From positions 868,001 to 932,000 of the forward strand of contig OZ241882.1 in the NCBI GenBank assembly GCA_965203255.1: 64,000 nt of DNA, written 5' to 3'. Shown piece by piece: positions 35,168 through 43,203 of this stretch. Source of the stretch: JAPOUP01 sp965203255. GTDB lineage: Bacteria > Pseudomonadota > Alphaproteobacteria > Rhodobacterales > Rhodobacteraceae. The notes below the pieces were generated by a model, which saw nothing but the letters and a program-made list of their open reading frames with translations, searched no databases and had not been told where the DNA came from. Positions within the stretch are counted from its first letter, which is position 1. The number at the start of each line of letters is the position of its first letter. Made by a program: the position numbers and the translations under genes.

Positions 35168-37555
35168 CTATCCATATATTCCCTTCACGCGCTCTTTCTT
35201 GGGATCGAAATGGGGGAAGGATGAAACAACGGCCTTCAGCCTCTTCTGCTGACCATCCAGCTGTCCGACCTCAATCTCCGTTCCCGGCTTGGCGTAAGTA
35301 ACAGCCACGCGAGCCAGCGCAATCACCCTGCCGAGCACCGGAGATTTCATCGCACTCGTAATCTCTCCGACCTGGGCCCTACCGATTCTGAGGCAATCGC
35401 CGGCTGAAGGAACGACCCCGCCCTTGATGTCAAGGCCCACCAACCTTCGTTGGGGATGCGCCCGTCGCTCCATAAGGGCCTCTCGGCCGATGAAGTCACT
35501 CTTGGCCGATTCGCGTGGAACGGTAAACCCGATACCCGCCTCGAAAGGATCGGTCCGGTCGTCGAACTCGGAACCTGCAAAAATCAACCCGGACTCAATT
35601 CTCAGCATGTCAAGGGCAGCAAGGCCCAACGGAACCATCCCAAAGGGTTCGCCAGCCTCCCAGATCCTGTCAAGAATCTGAACCGCGTCCTTGGGATGAC
35701 AGAAAACCTCGTAGCCCAGTTCCCCGGAATATCCAGTGCGGGAGATCACCGTTGCAGCACCATTGACACTACCGACCCTGGCTACGGTCATCCGGAACCA
35801 AGGCAGTTCCTCGACGGTGGGTCTTGCCGGTGGGGTCCAGAAGACCTGGCTTAGGATATCCCTGGAATACCGACCCTGGACGGCGATGTTGTGGAGTTGG
35901 TCTGTTGAGGACCGAACCCAGGCACTGAGACCGCGGGCGGTGGCTTGTTCCCGCAACCATAGACCAGACGTGTCGTTGCCACCAATCCAGCGGAAATTCA
36001 TCTCCCCAAGCCGATACACGGTGCCGTCATCAATCATTCCGCCATGTTCATAACACATCGCTGTATAGATGACCTGCCCCACCGACAGCCTGCTTACATC
36101 GCGGGTCACGCAGAGCTGGAGCAAAGCCTCCGCATCCGGCCCAGTGACCTCGTATTTCCGCAAAGGGCTGAGATCCATCACTACCGCCCGCTCACGTGCC
36201 GCCCAGTATTCGCCGATGGTGCCAATACTGGGGAAGCTATTCGGCAGCCAATAGCCGTTATATTCGGTAAAATCACGTGTGTGCCGAGCAAAACAGTCAT
36301 GGAAACCGGTCTCCTTCGTTTCCTCGGGATCCGAACCGGCGGACCTGCGGTAGCCAGATGAACGCACGAATTCCTCCTCCGGGCTGTAGGTTCGGACCTG
36401 TATGTCCGTCGGGTTCCAGCCGTTTGCCGGATCGATATCGCATGGGCAGGCGCTGCTGATGCAGACGAGATCGGAAAGTGCGCGCAGCAGGACATAGTCA
36501 CCGGGTCTCGACCAAGGCTCGTCGAGACCGATCACATTGGTTTCATCCAGCATGGTGTTGAAGAAGAAGTTGATGGCTGGCCATCCGCCTCGGGGCCGAA
36601 CTCCGTGCCTCGCTAGATCCGCATTGATGTTGTCCGAACAATTGACATGGCCAGGATAGCCCATGTCCTCATAGTAGCGCGCTGTGCAGGCCAGCCCGAA
36701 TGTGTCGTGGCGACCACATGTGTCCTGAACGATTTCCACCAACGGTTCGTGGTCAACAGACCAGTATTTTGAAAACATGCCGGGAGTGGGATAGAGCATA
36801 CCCATAAGACTCCGGGTCGTGGTTGGGTCGATTTCACGTTCAAGGCCCTTGTCGAGCGCCCGCAGACTGAACGCTTGGAAGTCGCTGCATTCGCGGCCCT
36901 TGACATCCAGGATCTGGATGTACTCGCCCTCCCTGACAAAGTAGGACGTCGCCGCTCCCGGTTGAATGTTGAAATCCTGCTGCGGGTCGGCCAGAGGGTC
37001 GGGCGCAACGGTCCGCTCCTTCCCAGCGGCAGGGCTGCCGCGCCGGACATAGAGAATCACTTCGGTAGGGGTGTTCTGGAGGTCCGGGCGCATCGGTCCT
37101 CCTGGTGCAGCACATATGAGAAGCCCATCGCATTCCACTGAATAGGACTCCTGATCGCCTGGACGCGACCCGTCGCCGAATACAGAGATGGCATCTCCCT
37201 GCGCGAGATTGAATCCAGATCCTGCAAGCGCCTCCAGAACCCTCCTGCCCGATCTGGAGCCATTCGCCAGCAGCTCGATTGTTTCGGCCGGGCGACCGCT
37301 TCCAGCGGCCCCGAGCATGGCCGCATCCGACCGACCGTCAGGTGTGAACAGTGTCAGCTGTCCCATCTGGAGACCTTCCTTATCCAAGACGATGATCTCA
37401 TCACCTTGAAAAACAGGAACCGCACGACTGCCGCCGCCAGGAACGGGATAGCGCTCCACACCTGGAGGCAGGATTGGCAGCCCCGGCGCCAAGACACCTC
37501 GACGCTCCCATGGAACCTCGAAGACTGGATGTACCGTTGAGGTCACGACATTCAT
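35168..37555 (-). CDS. tdm: Trimethylamine-N-oxide demethylase (TMAO aldolase), Tdm
   Basis: Tdm cleaves TMAO to dimethylamine and formaldehyde, and passes the C1 unit to tetrahydrofolate. The 795-residue protein has the diagnostic two-part layout: an N-terminal DUF1989 domain (to ~residue 400) with zinc-type cysteines in DVKGRECSDFQAF, GYPGHVNCSDNINADL and SSACPCDIDPANG, and a C-terminal GcvT-like folate domain (WAARERAVVMDLSPLRKYEV, ISRTGYSGELGYEVF, GLAALDMLRIESGLIFAG). The start MNVVTSTVHPVFEVPWERRG is chosen over a Met nine codons earlier. It is last in the tmoXWV-tdm operon, 100 bp after tmoV. Confidence 0.95.
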   Translation of the reverse strand: MNVVTSTVHPVFEVPWERRGVLAPGLPILPPGVERYPVPGGGSRAVPVFQGDEIIVLDKEGLQMGQLTLFTPDGRSDAAMLGAAGSGRPAETIELLANGSRSGRRVLEALAGSGFNLAQGDAISVFGDGSRPGDQESYSVECDGLLICAAPGGPMRPDLQNTPTEVILYVRRGSPAAGKERTVAPDPLADPQQDFNIQPGAATSYFVREGEYIQILDVKGRECSDFQAFSLRALDKGLEREIDPTTTRSLMGMLYPTPGMFSKYWSVDHEPLVEIVQDTCGRHDTFGLACTARYYEDMGYPGHVNCSDNINADLARHGVRPRGGWPAINFFFNTMLDETNVIGLDEPWSRPGDYVLLRALSDLVCISSACPCDIDPANGWNPTDIQVRTYSPEEEFVRSSGYRRSAGSDPEETKETGFHDCFARHTRDFTEYNGYWLPNSFPSIGTIGEYWAARERAVVMDLSPLRKYEVTGPDAEALLQLCVTRDVSRLSVGQVIYTAMCYEHGGMIDDGTVYRLGEMNFRWIGGNDTSGLWLREQATARGLSAWVRSSTDQLHNIAVQGRYSRDILSQVFWTPPARPTVEELPWFRMTVARVGSVNGAATVISRTGYSGELGYEVFCHPKDAVQILDRIWEAGEPFGMVPLGLAALDMLRIESGLIFAGSEFDDRTDPFEAGIGFTVPRESAKSDFIGREALMERRAHPQRRLVGLDIKGGVVPSAGDCLRIGRAQVGEITSAMKSPVLGRVIALARVAVTYAKPGTEIEVGQLDGQQKRLKAVVSSFPHFDPKKERVKGIYG

Positions 37556-37655
37556 TGAACAGCCCCGCCGTTGTCGCAGCACCTGTGGCCGCGCCAGTCG
37601 TTCCAGATCACCAGGGTCCGGCGCCAGTTGGGATTCGGTATGCGTCGCAAAGCGG

Positions 37656-39635
37656 TCATGCCAGCCCCAACGCCTGCTTCCGCTTGTTGACCCAGCTCAA
37701 TATCACGAGATCGAATGTCAGTGCCATGAGAGCGACGTTCATACCGAGCACAAAATTCTTGCCGAGATCCGTTCCGGCGAGGGTTCTCTGAAGTTCCTGC
37801 CCCAGATCCTGGGTTCCGATGAACGCTGCGATGATGACCATGAAGAATGCAAACATGATCGCTTGATTGAATCCCACGGCCATGGTTGGCAGCGCTAACG
37901 GAAGCTGTACCGTGCGAAGTTTCTGCCAGCGTGTAGCTCCGGACATGTCGGCCGCTTCGGTTATTTCCGGCGGAACGGTTCGCAGCCCTTCGATTGTGTA
38001 ACGTGTCAGCGGAACTGTGGTGAAAATGATAATCGAGAACACCACCGCCACATCATTGACGCCGAACAGCATGATCGCAGGTATCAGGTAGATGAAACTC
38101 GGGAAAGTCTGTGCCGTGTCACAGGCCAGCAGAATACGACTCGACCATCTGTCGCTTCTCGAAGCAAGAACGCCGAGCGGCAGTCCGATGAATGTTGACA
38201 GAATCACCGCCGAAATCACCGCATACAACGTGATGACCGAACGGTCCCACCAACCAGACAGGGCTACGATGGAGAAAAAGACCGCGGCATAGATCGCAGG
38301 CCTTCTGCCGCCAAGATAGCAGGCAAAGGCAACCACTGCCAGAATGAACGCAGGTGTGGGGATCCAGAGTAGCGCGTTTCGAAACGGAATGAGAATCCAG
38401 ACATTCAGGAACCAGCGAAGCCACTCCGTGAATCCCTGAATCGCGTCCACTTCCAGAAAGCCTTTGATCAACGTGTCGATCTCCTTCCCCATTGAGAGGT
38501 CCTGGCTCCGTTTGATGTGGTCAGCAACCTGAACAAACTCGGCGATGACGAGAAAAGCCACAAACGCACCAAGCGTCGTCATCGCCACGATCTGCCTCTG
38601 CCACCAAGGTGTGCCCTTCTCGTAATGTTCCGGTAGCTTCGCCACCCACGCCTTTGACATGCGATCAAGCATTATGGCCAGTAGGACAATGGTGACGCCA
38701 ATCTCGAACGAACGCCCAAGTTTGAAAGAACCCATCATCGCGAGCAGCTTCGCACCCAGTCCTGGCATGCCAATGAATGCCGTCAGGACCACCATGGCCA
38801 GGCAGAGCATGATCACCTGGTTGACGCCGACCAGAATTTCAGTTCTTGCCGACGGAACATAGACACGCAGCAACATCTGCCAACGGTTACAGCCAGCCAT
38901 CTTTCCGGCCTCCACGACTTCAAGCGGAACCTTTTTCAGACCCACCGTCGTCATGAGAATCATTGGCGGAATGGCATAGACGATGGTGGCCACGGCACCT
39001 GCCGTAGGACCAACCTTGAAGAAAATCACCGCCGGCAAAAGGTAGGTGAAGAAAGGGAGCGTCTGGAGAATCGCGAGGACAGGCCTGATCGCTCTATCGA
39101 ACCAGACCCATTTCCACGCGGCGATACCAAAAATCAGACCAATGACAAACGCCAATGGTGCGGCGACAGCAAGCACTGACATTGTCTGCATCGCGATTTC
39201 CCACTGGCCGATCAACGCGGTCCAGACAAAAGTTCCCCCTGCCAGCGCCGCCATGCGCCATCCGCCGAGGAAATAGCCAAGGACGGTGGCTGTTGCTGCG
39301 ACTGCAGTCCAGGGAATTGGACCAAGGAAAGGCCAGCGGCGTTTGCCTTCCAATAGGTTCGCGGTGGTGTTGAGCAGAAACTCGAGGGGGCCTTCGGCCA
39401 CCCACCGGGTGAGAACGGCGATTCCCAGCTTCTCGATGACAATGACGTTGAAGAAATGGTCGAGCCAGTCCGCAAGTGGCGGAATCCAGGGTTCCGGTGG
39501 TCGGATCAGGAAATCAGGAAGAATGGGCCTGGCACAGGTAAGCGAAAGAGCCACCAGCAGCAGCAGTCCAGCGGCACGGCCCGCGGTCACGCCTGTTCGG
39601 TCCTCGGTGCCGCCAATGACCGACAAAGCCACCAT
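37656..39635 (-). CDS. tmoV: TMAO ABC importer permease TmoV (double-domain)
   Basis: Inner-membrane permease of about 659 residues with two fused BPD_transp_1 domains, as in TmoV and unlike the usual OpuAB/ProW. Each half shows the coupling motif: VEAGKMAGCNRWQMLLRVYV in the first and TEAADMSGATRWQKLRTVQL in the second. The start MVALSVIGGTE is preferred because GGGGAAGG lies five to twelve bases upstream; an ATG five codons earlier overlaps tmoW. The neighbouring ATPase and binding protein complete the transporter. Confidence 0.9.
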   Translation of the reverse strand: MVALSVIGGTEDRTGVTAGRAAGLLLLVALSLTCARPILPDFLIRPPEPWIPPLADWLDHFFNVIVIEKLGIAVLTRWVAEGPLEFLLNTTANLLEGKRRWPFLGPIPWTAVAATATVLGYFLGGWRMAALAGGTFVWTALIGQWEIAMQTMSVLAVAAPLAFVIGLIFGIAAWKWVWFDRAIRPVLAILQTLPFFTYLLPAVIFFKVGPTAGAVATIVYAIPPMILMTTVGLKKVPLEVVEAGKMAGCNRWQMLLRVYVPSARTEILVGVNQVIMLCLAMVVLTAFIGMPGLGAKLLAMMGSFKLGRSFEIGVTIVLLAIMLDRMSKAWVAKLPEHYEKGTPWWQRQIVAMTTLGAFVAFLVIAEFVQVADHIKRSQDLSMGKEIDTLIKGFLEVDAIQGFTEWLRWFLNVWILIPFRNALLWIPTPAFILAVVAFACYLGGRRPAIYAAVFFSIVALSGWWDRSVITLYAVISAVILSTFIGLPLGVLASRSDRWSSRILLACDTAQTFPSFIYLIPAIMLFGVNDVAVVFSIIIFTTVPLTRYTIEGLRTVPPEITEAADMSGATRWQKLRTVQLPLALPTMAVGFNQAIMFAFFMVIIAAFIGTQDLGQELQRTLAGTDLGKNFVLGMNVALMALTFDLVILSWVNKRKQALGLA

Positions 39636-39636
39636 G

Positions 39637-40665
39637 TCAACCTTCCCCAAGAAGGATATCGAGCGCCTGCTTCCTGTTCAATGCACCCACTGACCTGCCG
39701 TCAGAATCGACCACCGGGAGTTCATCGCGGGAATCGTTCACCAACTGCCTTGCCAGTTGAAGGATGGTCGCATCCGCTGCCACAGATTCACCTTCAAGCA
39801 CAATGTCTCCCATCGACCTTGCCAGAACACCTGCGTGAACGACCCGGCTCTTCTCGATGTCTTCGGTGAACTTTTCCACATAGGGAGTCATCGGATTGAG
39901 AACCACCTGATCGGGCGTGTCGCACTGCTCAATGGCACCGTCCTTCATGATTGCAATGCGGTCGGCCAGACGCAGCGCTTCGTCGAAGTCATGGGTTATG
40001 AAAACGATGGTCTTGCCGAGCAGTTCCTGGAGGCGAAGGAACTCGGTCTGCATTTCGCGTCGGATGAGCGGATCCAGGGCGCTGAACGGCTCGTCGAGAA
40101 ACCAGACATCCGGTTCGATGGCGAGACTTCGGGCGATTCCGACCCGCTGCTGCTGGCCGCCGGAAAGCTCACGCGGAAAGTAGTCTTCCCTGCCGGACAA
40201 TCCTACCAGTTCGATGACCTCAAGAGCTCTACTCCTGCGCTCTTGACGGTCCTGGCCACGCATTTCGAGCGGAAACGCAACATTGTCGAGCACAGTACGA
40301 TGAGGAAGCAGCCCAAAATTCTGGAACACCATTCCCATAGTTGACCGCCGCAGTTCGATAAGCTCGCGTTCTCCCAACAATCCGAGGTCCTGGCCCTCCA
40401 CTGTGACCGTCCCTGCCGTAAGCTCATGAAGTCGTGAGAAACAGCGCACAAGCGTCGACTTTCCGGAACCTGACAGCCCCATAATGACCAGCATCTCTCC
40501 GCGGCCCACAGTCACCGTCACGTCCCTCACACCGGCAATGTATCCCGCCTGATGGATGTCCTCGAAGCTCTCGTCCCCGGTCATTGCGGCGAAATAGCGC
40601 TTCGGGTCAGGTCCGAAGAGCTTCCAGGCGTTCTGGCAGGAAATGACTGTCTCGCGGTCAATCAT
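39637..40665 (-). CDS. tmoW: TMAO ABC importer ATPase TmoW
   Basis: ProV/OpuAA-type ATPase of about 342 residues, start MIDRETVISCQNAWKLFG. It carries the family insertion before Walker A (YIAGVRDVTVTVGRGE), Walker A VIMGLSGSGKSTLVRC, signature RELSGGQQQRVGIARSL, Walker B DVWFLDEPFSALDP, switch VFITHDFDEAL, and a C-terminal CBS-like region (RDELPVVDSDGRSVGALNRK) as in osmolyte transporters. Its stop lies directly before the tmoV start. Confidence 0.92.
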   Translation of the reverse strand: MIDRETVISCQNAWKLFGPDPKRYFAAMTGDESFEDIHQAGYIAGVRDVTVTVGRGEMLVIMGLSGSGKSTLVRCFSRLHELTAGTVTVEGQDLGLLGERELIELRRSTMGMVFQNFGLLPHRTVLDNVAFPLEMRGQDRQERRSRALEVIELVGLSGREDYFPRELSGGQQQRVGIARSLAIEPDVWFLDEPFSALDPLIRREMQTEFLRLQELLGKTIVFITHDFDEALRLADRIAIMKDGAIEQCDTPDQVVLNPMTPYVEKFTEDIEKSRVVHAGVLARSMGDIVLEGESVAADATILQLARQLVNDSRDELPVVDSDGRSVGALNRKQALDILLGEG

Positions 40666-40783
40666 GGATCGGTTCCCCGTCAAACATTGGCAATGAGGCA
40701 ACGCACCGCAATAAACTTCCCGGCCGCGCTACAAATCTCCGGACTCCCTGACCCGTCCACATTCAGGAACCGCGCCTTGCGGA

Positions 40784-40813
40784 GTCACCCCTGATCCAGA
40801 AGACCGGGGTGAC
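40784..40813 (-). other. Stem-loop between tmoX and tmoW
   Basis: GTCACCCC (40784-40791) and GGGGTGAC (40806-40813) form a perfect 8-bp stem just after the tmoX stop on the transcribed strand. It is placed like the hairpin after the other binding-protein gene (13425-13451). It probably sets a higher tmoX mRNA level by partial termination or 3'-end protection. Confidence 0.55.
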
Positions 40814-40843
40814 CCCGCAGTTTGTGGAATTGCTCCCAGTCGG

Positions 40844-41794
40844 TTACATCGCAGCCTCGATCCAGGGTTTCCAGAGATCCCCGTTGTTCTCGAGCCAAAC
40901 CTCTGCGGCCTCTTCGGGCTCCATCTCGTCGATGTCGACCAACTTGGCCATTTCGGCAATCTGGGCGTTCGTGAAGCTGATCGCCTGCAGCACCTTATAC
41001 GCGGACGGCCACTTATCAGGCATGCCATCCCAAGCGGCTTTCTTCAGGTACCCATCGGCTGGATTTCCACAGTCATACAGAGCGTCGGGATTCGGGCCTT
41101 TCGACGGATCAGTGTCACATCCGTCCTCCCATTCCGGGAACTCCACAAACTCTCCGGGCCAGACGGCTTCGGCGAAATTCGGTGTCCAGTTGAAGACCAA
41201 CAACGGCTTTCTGTCAGCCTCGGCAGCACCGATCTCGGCCCAGAGTGCCGCGGCCGATCCAGCGTTGATCACGACGAAATTGAGCCCGAGCGCCTCGGCG
41301 CGTTCAGTACCGTGTTTGAGCCAATCGACCGGACCGTCAAGATAGCGTCCCTTGTCCCCCGTCTCAGCCGTGGCGAAGAGATGAGCACAGTCATTCAATG
41401 CAGTCCAATCGGGCAGTCCGGGACAGGCGTCCTTCGTCCACATTGGATACCACCAGTCCTCCCGGGTGACAGCGTCATGGTCACCCGCATCGTGAAGCCC
41501 TCCCTTTTCCAAGGCTGCCCTGAAAGATGCGCCAAACGCTCCTTCCCAGACCTCCAACTCCAGCGCAACGTCACCAAGACGAACCGACTCATACACCGCC
41601 TGGCTATCTGTCGTGACAAACTCTACATTGAGTCCCATTGATTCATATATCTGACCGACCACATGGCTCATCACGATTTGAGACGACCAATTATGAATGG
41701 GAATTACAATTGGATCGCTGGAATCGGCCGCGTGAACGGCACTACCGGCCGCCATCGCGAATGCGGCGGCGGACAGGGCAAGTTTCGGTTTCAT
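40844..41794 (-). CDS. tmoX: TMAO-binding periplasmic protein TmoX
   Basis: OpuAC-type binding protein of 316 residues, with a signal peptide cleaved near AGSAVHAADSS. The mature protein starts IVIPIHNWSSQIVMSHVVGQ and contains many tryptophans (LEVWEGAFGASF, DWWYPMWTKDACPGLPDW, LLVFNWTPNFAEAVWPG) of the kind that cage quaternary or tertiary methylamines. Cysteine pairs (DACPG, NDCAH, DGCDTD, YDCGNP) could form disulphides. First gene of the operon; with TmoW and TmoV it imports TMAO. Confidence 0.9.
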   Translation of the reverse strand: MKPKLALSAAAFAMAAGSAVHAADSSDPIVIPIHNWSSQIVMSHVVGQIYESMGLNVEFVTTDSQAVYESVRLGDVALELEVWEGAFGASFRAALEKGGLHDAGDHDAVTREDWWYPMWTKDACPGLPDWTALNDCAHLFATAETGDKGRYLDGPVDWLKHGTERAEALGLNFVVINAGSAAALWAEIGAAEADRKPLLVFNWTPNFAEAVWPGEFVEFPEWEDGCDTDPSKGPNPDALYDCGNPADGYLKKAAWDGMPDKWPSAYKVLQAISFTNAQIAEMAKLVDIDEMEPEEAAEVWLENNGDLWKPWIEAAM

Positions 41795-41912
41795 GGCATA
41801 TATCCCCTGATGTTATCTTGATCTTTGCAAGGTCATGCTCCCAGAGAATTCCCTGGTAGCCAACAGCGGCATTGTGCCAAACAAGACCTGCCACAACAGC
41901 ACAGAGATTTGA

Positions 41913-41926
41913 TTGGCTTAGACCAA
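41913..41926. promoter_or_regulatory. Candidate LysR operator between tmoX and its divergent regulator
   Basis: ttggcttagaccaa is a TTGG-N6-CCAA partial palindrome containing the T-N11-A spacing typical of LysR sites. It lies in the 226-bp gap between the tmoX and LysR starts. Confidence 0.45.
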
Positions 41927-42020
41927 AGAAATTAGAGGCAAGTTGGCGGCTTTCGTGGTTTGATCAAGTTTGAGAGAATCACCCGTCCGAAAATGTCCAC
42001 AAAAGGCGAAACTCCGAGGC

Positions 42021-42971
42021 ATGTTGAAGAAACGCAAGGTTCTCCCTCCGCTCGATCACCTACTTGCCTTCGAATCGGCGGCCAAACGTGGCAGCTTTGC
42101 CCGCGCCTCTGACGATCTGAACATTTCAGAGACCGCGATCAGCCGCAAGGTGCGGCTACTGGAGCAGCATTACAACGTACCACTGTTTGTTCGTGGGCAC
42201 AGGTCGATCAACCTCACCACGCAGGGTGCCGCGCTTCTGTCGTCAGTCGAAAGGTCCATGAATATTCTAAGGGACGCGTCCGAAGCGATGTTTGTGCGTC
42301 ACCAAACCAATACGGTGACGCTGGCGGCGACGAATTCCGTCGCTTCCCTATGGTTGATGCCGAGGCTCAAGAAGTTCAATCGCGCGAATGCGCGGGTACG
42401 GATCATGCTGGTGTCATCCGACAGTGACGAGGAATGTCTCGGAGACGGAGTGGATCTGACCATCCTTCGTGGTGAAGGCGATTGGTCAGGATTCGAATCA
42501 ACGCTGTTGTTCGGCGAGACGGTCTTTCCTGTCTGCGCCCCGCGATACCTGCGGCTAAATCCTGCCTGCTCTGAGCTCGATGCTTTGCAGAGCGTCAACC
42601 TGATTGAGGTCGCGAGCAGCCATACGGAATGGATGGACTGGAAGACCTGGCTTGCCACCCAAGGCGTGTATGACGTAGCCCTTGAGCGCACAGCGTTCTT
42701 CAACACATATCCACTGGCAATCCAAGCTGCGGTGGACGGTCTAGGCGTGGCGCTCGGGTGGGGTCATCTCGTTGACCATCTACTTGAGAGCGGCGAGTTG
42801 GTAAGACCGGTCGAAGATCGGTTCGCGAGGACGCAGTCTGGATATTACCTTCTTACAAACCGCAGCAGAAAGCGATTTCCTGAGCGCGATATCGTGGAAG
42901 GCTGGCTTTTGAGAACGAGCGCAGCCCGCAAACGATATGGCCCCCGATTGGAGGAGACAGTTCGCAGGTAG
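42021..42971 (+). CDS. LysR-family (GcvA-like) regulator of the TMAO operon
   Basis: The product has about 316 residues, start MLKKRKVLPPLDH with GAGG just upstream; an earlier TTG at 41970 is less likely. Winged helix: LLAFESAAKRGSFARASDDL, ISETAISRKVRLLEQHYNVP. The effector domain ends with the GcvA-type QAAVDGLGVALGWGHLVDHL. It is divergent from tmoX, so control of tmoXWV-tdm is the natural inference. Confidence 0.88.
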   Translation: MLKKRKVLPPLDHLLAFESAAKRGSFARASDDLNISETAISRKVRLLEQHYNVPLFVRGHRSINLTTQGAALLSSVERSMNILRDASEAMFVRHQTNTVTLAATNSVASLWLMPRLKKFNRANARVRIMLVSSDSDEECLGDGVDLTILRGEGDWSGFESTLLFGETVFPVCAPRYLRLNPACSELDALQSVNLIEVASSHTEWMDWKTWLATQGVYDVALERTAFFNTYPLAIQAAVDGLGVALGWGHLVDHLLESGELVRPVEDRFARTQSGYYLLTNRSRKRFPERDIVEGWLLRTSAARKRYGPRLEETVRR

Positions 42972-43203
42972 CCATCGACCAGGCCTTTTGGCAGGATACC
43001 GCTCCAACCCTGATGGAGTATGAAAATACGCAGGAAACACCGGTGGGATGGCCGTCATTCCGGGGCGGAGCCCACACGTCTCCCAAATCCGGGTATCGAC
43101 AACCCCGCATCCCACAATGTACCCGCGATAGTGGAAGAGGTTTCGGAGACTGTACCCCAACAAGAAGCTGCCGAAGATCTACGGTGCGCTGCCCCTGTCG
43201 CGC
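42972..43203. other. Gap between converging genes
   Basis: About 230 bp between the LysR stop and the stop of the dehydrogenase-like gene. No feature recognised. Confidence 0.4.

Noticed and set aside
29718..41928. Shared 12-mer cttagaccaaag at 29718 and 41917
   Set aside because: Exact 12-base repeats are expected by chance in a window of this size; only the symmetric site near tmoX was kept.
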